From JANSYL01 sp965229695 (lineage in GTDB: Bacteria; Pseudomonadota; Alphaproteobacteria; Rhodobacterales; Rhodobacteraceae), in contig OZ245921.1 of assembly GCA_965229695.1 (NCBI GenBank), forward strand, positions 3,224,001 through 3,288,000: 64,000 nucleotides of DNA, given 5' to 3'. A program made the position numbers and the translations under genes. The notes under the pieces were generated by a model. It searched no databases. It was not told the origin of the DNA and was given only the letters and a program-made list of their open reading frames with translations. This document shows, piece by piece, positions 1 through 8,620 of this stretch; the first letter of the stretch is position 1, and each line of letters starts with the position of its first letter.

Positions 1-945
1 GGATTTTACCACAGTGCCGTTCAACCCCAAGAAAACGCCGCCATTCACACGGCGCGGGTCGATGCGTTTGCTCAACCGCCGGAGCGAGGTATAGGCCAGC
101 AGCGCCGCAACGCGTGACAGCGGCGAATACTTGAACGCGTCTTCCAACAGTTCGCGGATCAAGCGCGCCGTGCCCTCGCCGGTTTTCAAGGCGACATTGC
201 CGGTGAACCCATCGGTCACGATGACATCAAGCTTTTCAGCGGGCAGATCGCCGCCTTCGACAAAGCCGATGAAGTCAAAATCGGCGGCCCCGCTGACCCG
301 TTCGATCAGCTCAGCGGCATATTTCAGCTCGGCCCGGCCTTTGTGATCTTCGGTGCCGACATTCAACAGGCCCACGCGCGGGCGGGGCAGATCCAACCCG
401 TTGCGGGCATAGCTGACCCCCATCAGGGCATATTGCAAAAGGTCTTCGGCATCGGCGCGGATATCAGCGCCGCAATCCAGCATGACGTTAAAGCCTTGCG
501 GGTTGCGCGAAGGCCAAAGACACGCAATCGCGGGGCGGTTCACCCCTTCGATCTTGCGCAACCGGATCATCGAGATGGCCATCAGAGCGCCGGTATTGCC
601 GCAACTCACGGCCACCTGCGCATCGCCGCCGCGCACAGCCTCGATCGTGGACCACATCGAGGTGCCCTTGCCGTGACGCATCACATAGCTGGGCTTGGCA
701 TCCATTGTGACGACACCGTCGCAATGGCGAATTTCGCAGCGTTCCATCAACCCACGCCGACGTTCAATCAGGCGTTCCAGCTCGGGCCGGGCGCCATGCA
801 CGATAAAGCGCAGGTCTGGGTTTTTTTCGACGGATTTCGCCATGCCGGACACAATCGCGGCCGGTCCGCGATCCCCGCCCATGGCGTCAATCGACAGAAC
901 CGTGCCGGGAATGGATGTGCCTGTTAGCGCTGTGCCGTCACTCAT
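1..945 (-). CDS. plsX: Phosphate acyltransferase PlsX, partial
   Basis: PlsX makes acyl-phosphate from acyl-ACP and phosphate, the first step of phosphatidic acid synthesis in the PlsX/PlsY route; it is a peripheral membrane enzyme. The 315 codons visible begin with a short leader followed by LSIDAMGGDRGP, the hallmark N-terminal motif of the family. The family is usually about 330-360 residues, so only the C-terminal end is lost past the left edge. It follows rpmF on the same strand with a 33-nt gap, the conserved yceD-rpmF-plsX order, and is probably co-transcribed with it. ATG at 945 was chosen because it sits just before the motif. Confidence 0.93.
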   Translation of the reverse strand, partial: MSDGTALTGTSIPGTVLSIDAMGGDRGPAAIVSGMAKSVEKNPDLRFIVHGARPELERLIERRRGLMERCEIRHCDGVVTMDAKPSYVMRHGKGTSMWSTIEAVRGGDAQVAVSCGNTGALMAISMIRLRKIEGVNRPAIACLWPSRNPQGFNVMLDCGADIRADAEDLLQYALMGVSYARNGLDLPRPRVGLLNVGTEDHKGRAELKYAAELIERVSGAADFDFIGFVEGGDLPAEKLDVIVTDGFTGNVALKTGEGTARLIRELLEDAFKYSPLSRVAALLAYTSLRRLSKRIDPRRVNGGVFLGLNGTVVKS

Positions 946-978
946 AGGCGGGTTTGCCTCGCCCCGGTTCGACCGGCC

Positions 979-1185
979 TTAGGCTGCGTCTTCGTCGAGG
1001 TCGATCTCGTCGGCCTGGGCGATCACTTCGCGGTCGTTATAGCTGCCGCATGCGGGGCAGACATGATGCGGGCGCTTCAGCTCACCGCACGAGGGGCATT
1101 CGTTCGGGTTTGCCCCGTCAAGCCCATCATGGGCGCGGCGCATGTTGCGCTTAGAGCGCGTCACTCGGTTCTGGGGGACAGCCAT
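979..1185 (-). CDS. rpmF: 50S ribosomal protein L32
   Basis: This 68-residue basic protein starts MAVPQNRVTRSKRNMRRAH, the typical L32 N-terminus. It carries two CxxC pairs (CPSCGE and CPACGS, about residues 30-50) that form the zinc ribbon of L32, so this is a zinc-binding version. A longer reading from 1383 is open, but its extra N-terminus is unlike L32 and runs through the promoter region, so ATG 1185 is preferred. It lies between yceD and plsX on the same strand. Confidence 0.96.
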   Translation of the reverse strand: MAVPQNRVTRSKRNMRRAHDGLDGANPNECPSCGELKRPHHVCPACGSYNDREVIAQADEIDLDEDAA

Positions 1186-1359
1186 GTCACAACCTCGAAG
1201 TTCAAGGGGGCTTGGCGTCTTGCGGCCCCGGATAGCGTCAATCGTTTCATCTCGTATTAGCGCCTGATCAGCGGCCCTCAGCGGGGTTGGAGGCACCCTG
1301 CGGGGCCCGCTTTTGCAAGCGTCCGCAGCCGGTTTGACCCTGCGCGGAATGAGGCCGGG

Positions 1360-1387
1360 AACATACTCCGATTCCGCGCCCATGCAA
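1360..1387 (-). promoter_or_regulatory. Predicted promoter of rpmF-plsX
   Basis: Read on the minus strand, a -35 element TTGCAT (1387-1382) preceded by C is separated by 16 nt from a -10 element TATGTT (1365-1360). This CTTG...TATG arrangement is common at strongly expressed alphaproteobacterial genes. It would give a leader of roughly 165 nt before the L32 start. Prediction by eye only. Confidence 0.45.
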
Positions 1388-1400
1388 GTCTTTTTCCGGG

Positions 1401-1961
1401 CTAGTCTTTTGAGCCTTCATCCGGTGGAGTTTCGCCCGCTAATTTATCGCGCAACGCCGCTAATCCGGCCATTGGTTTGGCGTCTTCATCGGTCATCGGG
1501 GCAACACCGGGCGGGCCGAAAATCTGCGCCTCCTCAGGCGCGGTGTCGGCGCGTGGATAGAGCGGCAGGGCTAGGGCCAGCGCCTCTACCACAGTGGCGG
1601 CCAAATCCAACTCCTCGGGCAGAGGCTCTAGGGTTTCGTCGTCGGGCATTTCCGCCTCTTCGGCGTCGACGGTCTCGAACCCGGCGCTGTATCGGCGCAA
1701 CACGGGTTGTTCGATGCGCGTGGTCACAGGTTCCAATGTTGCGACACAGGGCTGAACCACCGTCGCGCCCAAATGCCCTTCCAACACCCAATCGCGCTTG
1801 CCTTCGGGGCGTAGCGCGCCTTCAAAGCGCAGTTTGCGCAACGCTGACAAATCCAAGCGATGGGCGATCGCGGCCAGGTCGTCGCTTTCGGGCCGCAGGT
1901 CGACCGCGTGGTCTTTGGCGCGGCCCAATCGGGCGAGGGGGATGGAATGGCTGCCGGTCAT
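1401..1961 (-). CDS. yceD: YceD/DUF177 family rRNA accumulation protein
   Basis: A 186-residue protein of the DUF177 family. Family members upstream of rpmF are linked to 23S rRNA accumulation or processing in bacteria and plastids. The sequence shows the family pattern: an N-terminal segment leading to a central region with conserved Cys and Arg (VVQPCVATLEPVTTRIEQP, about residues 88-106), then an acidic stretch and a short C-terminal LAALRDKL helix. Start ATG 1961 has an AAAGGA ribosome-binding sequence just upstream; the open frame continues to 2369 without support. It is divergent from bamE. Identification rests on the motif pattern plus its position before rpmF. Confidence 0.85.
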   Translation of the reverse strand: MTGSHSIPLARLGRAKDHAVDLRPESDDLAAIAHRLDLSALRKLRFEGALRPEGKRDWVLEGHLGATVVQPCVATLEPVTTRIEQPVLRRYSAGFETVDAEEAEMPDDETLEPLPEELDLAATVVEALALALPLYPRADTAPEEAQIFGPPGVAPMTDEDAKPMAGLAALRDKLAGETPPDEGSKD

Positions 1962-2096
1962 GGCGCGGTCCTTTGTCTCGTCGCAGGCGTAGAGGCCAAA
2001 CTTGCCCTGTTCGCCCCGGTAAGTTAAGCGGATAGAAAGCTTTGACCGGTCCGGCAAGACCGGCAGGTGGGGTGCGACATCGGTCAAGAGGACGGT

Positions 2097-2570
2097 ATGG
2101 GCAAACGAGCATTGCGTTGGTGGCAAAAAACACTGCGGCACGTCGCGCTGTTCTCGGGGCTGTCTGTGGCATTGGTGGCCTGCTCGGCGACCTTCACCAA
2201 TCACGGCTATGTTCCGCCCGCCGAGGAGCTGTCGGAGGTGTCCATCGGCGCCAGCCGCGATGCGGTGGTTGAGGCCATCGGCACGCCCGGCTCGGCGGGG
2301 GTGATGCGGGATGAGGCGTGGTTTTATACCGCCTATCGCGTCCGCAACTACGCCTATCAGCCGCCGCAAGTGACCGAGCGCCAGATTTTGGCGGTCTCTT
2401 TTGATGGGCGCGGTCGCGTTTCAAACATCGAACAGTTCGGCTTGGAAGACGGACGGATCGTGCAATTGTCGCGCCGGGTCACCACCAGTTCGGTTCAGGA
2501 TATCGGGTTCTTGCGCAGTGTGCTGCGCAACTTTGGCCGGTTGGATGCGGGCACGTTGCTGAACAACTAA
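2097..2570 (+). CDS. bamE: Outer membrane assembly lipoprotein BamE (SmpA/OmlA)
   Basis: BamE is a small lipoprotein of the BAM complex that inserts beta-barrel proteins in the outer membrane. The 157-residue product has a lipoprotein signal with lipobox-like VALVAC (Cys about residue 29). Then comes the SmpA/OmlA fold: IGASRDAVVEAIGTPG (helix-turn motif of BamE), a tryptophan-containing WFYTAYRVRNYAY strand and LAVSFDGRGRVSNIEQF. ATG 2097 follows AAGAGGACGGT and gives a proper signal peptide; the upstream start at 2067 would not. It is transcribed divergently from yceD and lies upstream of an acyltransferase in the same direction, a common Rhodobacterales order. Confidence 0.88.
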   Translation: MGKRALRWWQKTLRHVALFSGLSVALVACSATFTNHGYVPPAEELSEVSIGASRDAVVEAIGTPGSAGVMRDEAWFYTAYRVRNYAYQPPQVTERQILAVSFDGRGRVSNIEQFGLEDGRIVQLSRRVTTSSVQDIGFLRSVLRNFGRLDAGTLLNN

Positions 2571-2653
2571 CGTCCGCCCCGTTGCGCGCGCGTCACATTG
2601 GCCCGATATCTTGGCGGTAAACCGTTTGGGAACCGCAAGGCAGGAGCAGGCCC

Positions 2654-3385
2654 ATGCGCAAGTTATTGAAAGGCCGCTACCACGCGCGTCTGGCTGAGAC
2701 CCCGGATGAGGTCGCGGCCGCGCTGGCCCTGCGCGCGCGCGCCTTTCGTGGCGGCGACGGCTCGGATCGCGATCGTTTCGATGCCGAATGCGCCCATGTT
2801 CTGGTTGAAGACAGCAAATCCGGTGCTTTGGTGTGCTGCTTTCGCATTCTGCATTTCCCCAATGGTGCCGCGATTGAGCGGTCGTATTCCGCACAGTTTT
2901 ACGAACTGTCTGGCCTGCGCAGTTTTGATGGTCCGATGGTCGAGATGGGGCGGTTTTGCATTGATCCCGAGTGCCACGATCCCGATGTGTTGCGCGTCGC
3001 CTGGGGCGCGATGACGGCCTATGTCGATAGCGAAGGGGTGGAGATGCTGTTTGGCTGTTCCTCCTTCCACGGCTTGGAGGCCAAGGAGTATTACGATGCC
3101 TTCGCGCTGCTGCGGGATCGGCATATCGCGCCCAAACGCTGGTTACCCCGGGTCAAAGCCCCTTCGGTCTTTCGCTTTGCGCAAAGGCTGCGCCGCAAGC
3201 CCGATCTGAAACGCGCGCAGGAAAACATGCCGCCCCTATTGAGGACGTATCTTTTGATGGGGGGCTGGGTCAGCGACCATGCGGTGATCGATCGGGATCT
3301 TGGCACCCTGCATGTGTTCACTGGGCTTGAGATCAGCGCCGTGCCACCCGCCCGTGCGCGCCTATTGCGGGCTGTGGCAGGATAG
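2654..3385 (+). CDS. olsB: OlsB-like ornithine-acyl-ACP N-acyltransferase (GNAT)
   Basis: The 243-residue protein resembles the hemolysin-related acyltransferase family that includes OlsB, which transfers a 3-hydroxyacyl group from ACP to ornithine in ornithine-lipid synthesis. Visible family features are the start of the GNAT core (EVAAALALRARAF), a C(C)FRILHFPNG strand, FYELSGLRSFDGPMVEMGRFCI and LFGCSSFHGL. GGAGCAGGCCC precedes the ATG. The partner O-acyltransferase OlsA is not adjacent, so the exact substrate is inferred. Its last 24 nt overlap the end of the converging gene on the opposite strand. Confidence 0.7.
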   Translation: MRKLLKGRYHARLAETPDEVAAALALRARAFRGGDGSDRDRFDAECAHVLVEDSKSGALVCCFRILHFPNGAAIERSYSAQFYELSGLRSFDGPMVEMGRFCIDPECHDPDVLRVAWGAMTAYVDSEGVEMLFGCSSFHGLEAKEYYDAFALLRDRHIAPKRWLPRVKAPSVFRFAQRLRRKPDLKRAQENMPPLLRTYLLMGGWVSDHAVIDRDLGTLHVFTGLEISAVPPARARLLRAVAG

Positions 3386-4306
3386 CGCTGCATGTGTGCG
3401 AAATGGGTTTGACCGCCTTGGCAGGGCCGTGCTGCACAGCCAGGTGCCCCCAAGCTTGCGCAGTTGCGCACCTGTACCCGCTTTGAAACGCGCCAGCCCC
3501 GGTGCCTGATCCGGCTCTGCCGCGCCCAGGTCTAGCCTGTCGATGCCCATCGCCTGCAAATCGACCATCGCGCGCCACATCAACAGATTGCCTGCCGACA
3601 GATCGCGCCCCCGGCGCGTCGACCAGCCGATTTGATAGGTCGCCACGCGGCCATGTCGCAGGAATAACATCGCGGCCACGGGCGTGCCGGATTTGCGCGC
3701 CACAAATAGCTGCGCCGCCCCGGGTTTCGCAGCGGCGAGCGCCGCAATCACTGCGGGCGGCGCGGGGCGATAGCGCAGCGCGCGGGCCTGCACAGCATCA
3801 GCGGTGAAAATCCAGTGGCGCGGGGCGGGGGGCAGGGGCGTGCGCGTCACACTCAGATCGTTGCGCATCGCGTGACGCAACCGGTTGCGCCATTTCTGGC
3901 CCAGCCCCAAGGCCATCGCGTCGGTGGAGGGGGTAAGGGCAAGTTCGGCCACTCCACGCGGCTTGGCGATGCGCCAGAACCCGTTGGCCTGCAACTCATC
4001 CGCGCTGGTTTGATCTTCGGCGGTGACGATCAAGTGTTGCGCCCCGCTCGCGCGCAGCAAAACCGCTGCCGTGCGGGCGGGCAGATTGGCGGGTCCACGT
4101 GAGATCAGCGCCACCCGCCCCAAAACCGGCCAGCTTCGGTCAATCACCCAGGCCCCCATCCCCGGCAAAGCCAGAAACCGCGTTTCCGCCCCCAGTAGCG
4201 CCACCGCGCGCGCATAAAGCGCCGATTGCTGCAACGGCGCATCCGGCGCGGCGCGCAGCTTGGGCGTTGCGGTCTCGGGGAACAGGGCCGAGGTCAGATC
4301 GAACAT
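3362..4306 (-). CDS. GNAT-fold acetyltransferase (FemAB/BioF2-like)
   Basis: A 314-residue protein resembling the tandem-GNAT Acetyltransf_6/FemAB-like class. The central WRNRLRHAMRN (about residues 140-150) is a recognisable piece of these proteins, and the C-terminal half carries the GTPVAAMLFLRHGRVATYQIGWST and LLMWRAMVDLQAMGIDRLDLG strands and helix of the second GNAT domain. Substrate unknown; relatives act on amino-acyl or envelope substrates. ATG 4306 is preferred over the GTG two codons upstream. It converges on and overlaps the OlsB-like gene by 24 nt. Confidence 0.65.
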   Translation of the reverse strand: MFDLTSALFPETATPKLRAAPDAPLQQSALYARAVALLGAETRFLALPGMGAWVIDRSWPVLGRVALISRGPANLPARTAAVLLRASGAQHLIVTAEDQTSADELQANGFWRIAKPRGVAELALTPSTDAMALGLGQKWRNRLRHAMRNDLSVTRTPLPPAPRHWIFTADAVQARALRYRPAPPAVIAALAAAKPGAAQLFVARKSGTPVAAMLFLRHGRVATYQIGWSTRRGRDLSAGNLLMWRAMVDLQAMGIDRLDLGAAEPDQAPGLARFKAGTGAQLRKLGGTWLCSTALPRRSNPFRTHAALSCHSPQ

Positions 4307-4349
4307 GCCCACCAGGCTAGAGTGGTGAGCCTAACGGGGCGTTAAGCCC

Positions 4350-5597
4350 TCAGCCTTGCAATATCACCAGCGCGTGGCGTTTTTTGCCTGCACTCAGCTT
4401 GATCGGCTCTGACAAATCACCGGCTGATATCATCAGCCCCGCATCGGTCAGCGGTGCATCATTCATGCGCGCGCCATTATCCGCGATCAGGCGTTTGGCC
4501 TCCTTCCCGGATTTGGCCAACCCGCTGCGGGTAATCAATTGCACGATGGAAATACCGTCACCCAGATCGGCGGCGCTCAATTCCAAGGTGGGCAGATCAT
4601 CACCCATCCCGCCCCTTTCGAACACGTCGCGAGCGGTGGCCTCGGCGGTCGCGGCAGCCTCGGGTCCGTGCAGAAGTGTGGTCACTTCGTTGGCAAGTAT
4701 GATCTTACCCTCGTTGATCTCGGAGCCTTCCAACGCACCGAGGCGGTCGCATTCCTCCACCGGCAATTCGGTGTAAAGCTTCAGGAAGCGGCCTACATCG
4801 GCATCGGTGGTGTTGCGCCAGAACTGCCAGAACTCGTAAGGGCTGAGCATGTCGCCATTCAGCCAAATCGCGCCGCCTTGGGATTTGCCCATCTTGCGCC
4901 CGTCCGAGGTGGTCAGAAGCGGGGTGGTCAGCCCGTAAATCTCGGCATCCAAGACGCGACGGGTCAGGTCGATTCCGTTGACAATATTGCCCCATTGATC
5001 GCTGCCGCCCATTTGCAGCAGGCAGCCTTCGCGCCGGTTAAGCTCCAAGAAATCATAGGCTTGAAGGATCATGTAATTGAACTCGAGAAAGCTTAAGCTT
5101 TGCTCGCGATCCAGCCGCGACTTTACACTTTCAAAGCTGAGCATCCGGTTGACGCTGAAATGCCGCCCGATATCGCGCAGGAAATCGAGGTAGTTCAGCC
5201 CGTCCAACCAATCCGCGTTGTTCAGCATTTGCGCCTGGCCGGGCCCGTAATCGAGGTAGCGGTCAAACACCTTTTGCATACCCGCGATATTGGCGTCGAT
5301 CTGTTCTGGCCCCAAAAGCGGGCGTTCATCCGCGCGGAAGGATGGATCACCCACCTTGGTCGTGCCGCCACCCATAAGTGTGATCGGGCGATTGCCGGTT
5401 TTCTGAAACCAGCGCAGCAGCATCACGTTCAACAAATGCCCCACATGCAGCGACTGCGCCGTGGCGTCATAGCCAATATAGCAAGTCACAGGCCCTTCGA
5501 TCAGTTGATCATCAAGGCCTTGCAAATCGGTGCAATCGGCCAGGAATCCGCGCTCGATAATGATGCGCAGAAATTCGGATTTGGGCTGGTAGGTCAC
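4350..5597 (-). CDS. tyrS: Tyrosyl-tRNA synthetase
   Basis: Class I aminoacyl-tRNA synthetase charging tRNA-Tyr. Residues are counted from the GTG at 5597, which gives 415 residues, the usual size. The HIGH-type motif is HVGHL (51-55) and the KMSKS-type motif is KMGKS (235-239), followed by an anticodon-binding region and a C-terminal S4-like domain (AKRLIADNGARMNDAPL). The open frame extends to 5714, but those extra residues run into the divergent anmK gene and do not resemble TyrS. The GTG start is inferred from the family N-terminus (TYQPKSEFLRII). Confidence 0.94.
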   Translation of the reverse strand: MTYQPKSEFLRIIIERGFLADCTDLQGLDDQLIEGPVTCYIGYDATAQSLHVGHLLNVMLLRWFQKTGNRPITLMGGGTTKVGDPSFRADERPLLGPEQIDANIAGMQKVFDRYLDYGPGQAQMLNNADWLDGLNYLDFLRDIGRHFSVNRMLSFESVKSRLDREQSLSFLEFNYMILQAYDFLELNRREGCLLQMGGSDQWGNIVNGIDLTRRVLDAEIYGLTTPLLTTSDGRKMGKSQGGAIWLNGDMLSPYEFWQFWRNTTDADVGRFLKLYTELPVEECDRLGALEGSEINEGKIILANEVTTLLHGPEAAATAEATARDVFERGGMGDDLPTLELSAADLGDGISIVQLITRSGLAKSGKEAKRLIADNGARMNDAPLTDAGLMISAGDLSEPIKLSAGKKRHALVILQG

Positions 5598-5652
5598 GGG
5601 CGGTCTGGTCCATGCTTTGGCGTATCGGGATTGGGCTATAACGGGCGCGGCT

Positions 5653-6762
5653 ATGAAGGGGAAGGGCAAGGCGGAATTGCCGGTTCGACGTGTTGCGGGA
5701 GCGATGTCGGGCACTTCGATGGATGGTGTCGATTTGGCTGTGGTCGAGACCGATGGGGTGACGATCCACAGCTTCGGGGAAGCGCGCTATCGCCCCTATA
5801 CCGATGTCGAGCGCACGGTTCTGCGTGCAGCCTTGGGCCATTGGCCCGGCACGCCTGAGGTGACGGCGGCTGAGGCTGCGGTGGAGGCCGCCCATATCGA
5901 GGTGTTGGCGGGGGTTAAAGCCGATGTGCTGGGGTTTCATGGCCAGACATTGGCCCATGACCCCGACAGTGCACGTACGCACCAGGCCGGGTCAGGGGCG
6001 CGGCTGGCCGACGCGCTTGGGATGCCCGTGGTTTGGGATTTCCGTAGTTCCGACATGCAGTTGGGCGGGCAGGGCGCACCGCTTGCGCCCTTTTACCATT
6101 GGGCTTTGGCGCGTCATGCCGGTGCCGAGGCGCCGGTGGCTTTCTTGAACCTCGGCGGCGTGGGTAATTTGACCTGGCTCGACCCCAGTGAGTCCACCCC
6201 AGATGCGCCCGGCGCGCTATTGGCCTTTGATACCGGGCCCGCGAATGGGCCGATGGATGATCTGATGCTGGCCCGCGGGCTCGGTCGATATGATGCGGGG
6301 GGCGCTTTGGCCAAGGCTGGCACGGTCGATCAGGGCATCGTTTCGGCCTTTCTGGAGCAACCTTACTTCTTCAAGATGCCCCCGAAATCCTTGGACCGGT
6401 TGGATTTTGAAACGCTCACCCAGGCTGTGGCAAAGCTATCCGATGCGGATGCCCTTGCAACGCTTGCGGGTGCGACCATCGCCTCGGTCCACCGGGGGAT
6501 GGAACATCTGCCTCAGCCACCTGCCGCGCTTTGGGTCACCGGGGGAGGGCGCAAGAACGAGGCTTTGATGCAAGGCCTCGCCGATGCCCTAACCCTACCG
6601 GTTATCCCGGTTGAAGAGCTTGGCTTTGATGGAGATGCGCTGGAGGCGCAGGCCTTTGCCTTTCTGGCCGCGCGTGTCCTTGCGGGTCTCACGACCAGTG
6701 CCCCCGGCACAACCGGCGTGGCCGCCGCCGTGGGGGGCGGGCAGGTTTCGCGCCCAGACTAA
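5653..6762 (+). CDS. anmK: Anhydro-N-acetylmuramic acid kinase
   Basis: AnmK phosphorylates and opens 1,6-anhydro-MurNAc released from peptidoglycan turnover, feeding cell-wall recycling. The 369-residue product has AGAMSGTSMDGVDLAV near the N-terminus (the phosphate-binding motif of the family), GFHGQTLAHDP, FLNLGGVGNLTWL, AFDTGPANGPMDDL and WVTGGGRKNEALM. Length agrees with the family. ATG 5653 is preferred to a TTG at 5617. Its stop overlaps the 3' end of the convergent cupin gene by 4 nt. The start is only 55 nt from the divergent tyrS start, so the two probably share a promoter region. Confidence 0.95.
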   Translation: MKGKGKAELPVRRVAGAMSGTSMDGVDLAVVETDGVTIHSFGEARYRPYTDVERTVLRAALGHWPGTPEVTAAEAAVEAAHIEVLAGVKADVLGFHGQTLAHDPDSARTHQAGSGARLADALGMPVVWDFRSSDMQLGGQGAPLAPFYHWALARHAGAEAPVAFLNLGGVGNLTWLDPSESTPDAPGALLAFDTGPANGPMDDLMLARGLGRYDAGGALAKAGTVDQGIVSAFLEQPYFFKMPPKSLDRLDFETLTQAVAKLSDADALATLAGATIASVHRGMEHLPQPPAALWVTGGGRKNEALMQGLADALTLPVIPVEELGFDGDALEAQAFAFLAARVLAGLTTSAPGTTGVAAAVGGGQVSRPD

Positions 6763-7184
6763 CCTTGCCGGGGAATATCAAACCCCTTGGGCGCTAGGGT
6801 GAAGCCTTCGAACTGAAAGCCCGGTGAAACGGTGCAGGAAACCAGCGTGAAATCCCCGGTGCTTCTGGCCGCTTGCCAATGATCTTTGGGCACAATGATT
6901 TGCGGGGCACCCGCAGCCAAGTCGGGGCTCAGCACGTGATCTTGTGCAGGTCCGGCATCGGTTTCAGACAAGGACAGGATCAAGGGCGCGCCCGCGTGGT
7001 AAAGCCAAATCTCGGTCGCATCGACGCGATGCCAATGGCTGCTTTCCCCAGCTTTTAGCAAGAAATAAATGCAGGTTCCGGTCGCTCGCCCGGTACTATC
7101 ATTATCGACCCAGGTTTGTCGGAAATGCCCGCCTTCGGGATGTGGTGTGAGGCGCAGATGGGCAATGATTTCGTCAGCAGTCAT
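6759..7184 (-). CDS. Cupin domain protein, DUF985 family
   Basis: A 141-residue protein of the DUF985/Cupin_5 type. Seen in the sequence are LTPHPEGGHFRQTW at the N-terminus, CIYFLLKAGESSHWHRV with the paired His residues of the cupin metal or ligand site, EIWLYHAGAPL, and the closing VSPGFQFEGFTLA. The family adopts a double-stranded beta-helix and has no settled reaction; some members are annotated as epimerase-like. Convergent with anmK, sharing 4 nt. Confidence 0.85.
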   Translation of the reverse strand: MTADEIIAHLRLTPHPEGGHFRQTWVDNDSTGRATGTCIYFLLKAGESSHWHRVDATEIWLYHAGAPLILSLSETDAGPAQDHVLSPDLAAGAPQIIVPKDHWQAARSTGDFTLVSCTVSPGFQFEGFTLAPKGFDIPRQG

Positions 7185-7206
7185 GATGGCCTTTGCAGGT
7201 TTCAGT

Positions 7207-8571
7207 TTAGGATTTGGCGGTGGGGCTATGGGGCAGGTAAAGCGTCACCTCGGTCCCTTTGGGAGAGCTTTCCAACCGAAGCGTGCCTCCCGATTGCTCA
7301 GCAAAGCCTTTCGCGCTTGGCAGCCCAAGCCCCACGCCGCTGGCGACCGATTTGGTCGAGAAAAAGGGCTCCAAGGCGCGGGCGGCGACCTCGGGCAGCA
7401 TCCCATGGCCGGTGTCCGAGACGGTGAATTTCACGTATCGCCCCGCCTCCAACGGCAATTGGTCCGACGCGACACCCACAACAACCGGGCTCGCGGCCAG
7501 CGTGATCTCGCCCCCATTGGGCAGCGCGTCGCGGGCGTTCAAGATCAGGTTGAGCAAGGCTGACAGCAGCTTCACTTGATCGGCCTGCACCGACAGTGTC
7601 GTCACCGGCAGCGCTGGATAGACCGTGACATTCGCGGGCATCAATCGCGCGGCCAGGGTCGTCAATTCTTGGATGATCGTCGCAACATCAACCTGGCTGG
7701 GCGGCATGGGCGCGCGTTTGGCCAGTGTCAGCAATTGTTGCACCAAACCCGCCGCCCGGCGGCTGGCGCTGCGGGCCTCTTGCACCAGCTGCGCGCGTTC
7801 CTCGGGATCCTGTACCTCTTCATACAGTTCAAGATTTCCTTGAAGAGCGGTCAGGATGTTGTTGAAATCATGAGCAATACCGCCTGAAAGTCGTCCAACC
7901 GCCTCCATCCTTTGCGCTTCGATCCCGCGGCGCGCGGCCGCTTTCAAGGATTGCCGCGCCCGAAAGGTCGCGATCAGCGCCAGAGAGTAATAACAAAGCG
8001 CCGTAACCGTCAGAACGATGGCCATCACAAACATCACCGGATGTTCGGCGCGGGGCAGAACTGCCCAAAGGATCAGGGCCGCTGTGACCCAGGCCAGGGT
8101 CAGATCATAGGGCAGCATGATCGCTGGCGGCTCCTCCCGCCAAAGCGTGAACACCGCCAGTGACATCAGACCGATGCCGCCGCAGAACGCCATGATCGGA
8201 TCGCCAAATATGAACAACCCGATGGGCATGGTCAGAAAGATCATGCTGCTGATCAGATACCCGCCCGCGCCCCAGATATAATCACCCATGTGATAGGGCG
8301 GAGCAGCCCTTCGCAGCGCCAGATAAGTCAAAACCTGTGTCGCGATATAGGCGATGCCCCAGATCGGACCTAGCCAATGCCCGGTGACCAGCAGCAGGGC
8401 AAACGACCCGGCGGTCACCACAACAAACCGAATGGCCAGTTCGGTGCGGTTTCCAAACTCGGCCAGGCGCAACTGTTCCAGATCCGGGATACCATGGCCC
8501 GGATCTGGGTCGAGGAACTTGGAAACAGATCGGGTCAAAATGCGGCCAGCGGTTTGGGATAGCCCCGCCAT
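7207..8571 (-). CDS. Membrane sensor histidine kinase without receiver domain
   Basis: The 454-residue product has about six hydrophobic segments in its N-terminal half (residues 40-205) and no obvious large periplasmic loop. The dimerisation/phosphoacceptor helix has GRLSGGIAHDFNNIL with the phosphorylated His at about residue 234. The HATPase domain follows with NLILNARDAL (N box), VSDTGHGM (G1) and GVGLGLPSA (G2). The AHDFNNIL form is typical of kinases often found fused to a receiver, but the protein ends soon after the ATPase domain. No response regulator lies nearby, so its signal and partner are unknown. ATG 8571 is used, because upstream starts would overlap eno. Confidence 0.85.
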   Translation of the reverse strand: MAGLSQTAGRILTRSVSKFLDPDPGHGIPDLEQLRLAEFGNRTELAIRFVVVTAGSFALLLVTGHWLGPIWGIAYIATQVLTYLALRRAAPPYHMGDYIWGAGGYLISSMIFLTMPIGLFIFGDPIMAFCGGIGLMSLAVFTLWREEPPAIMLPYDLTLAWVTAALILWAVLPRAEHPVMFVMAIVLTVTALCYYSLALIATFRARQSLKAAARRGIEAQRMEAVGRLSGGIAHDFNNILTALQGNLELYEEVQDPEERAQLVQEARSASRRAAGLVQQLLTLAKRAPMPPSQVDVATIIQELTTLAARLMPANVTVYPALPVTTLSVQADQVKLLSALLNLILNARDALPNGGEITLAASPVVVGVASDQLPLEAGRYVKFTVSDTGHGMLPEVAARALEPFFSTKSVASGVGLGLPSAKGFAEQSGGTLRLESSPKGTEVTLYLPHSPTAKS

Positions 8572-8620
8572 GCTAGCCGCAAAATGTCCATGCGCACAGG
8601 GGCGCGTTGGGGCAGGGGCG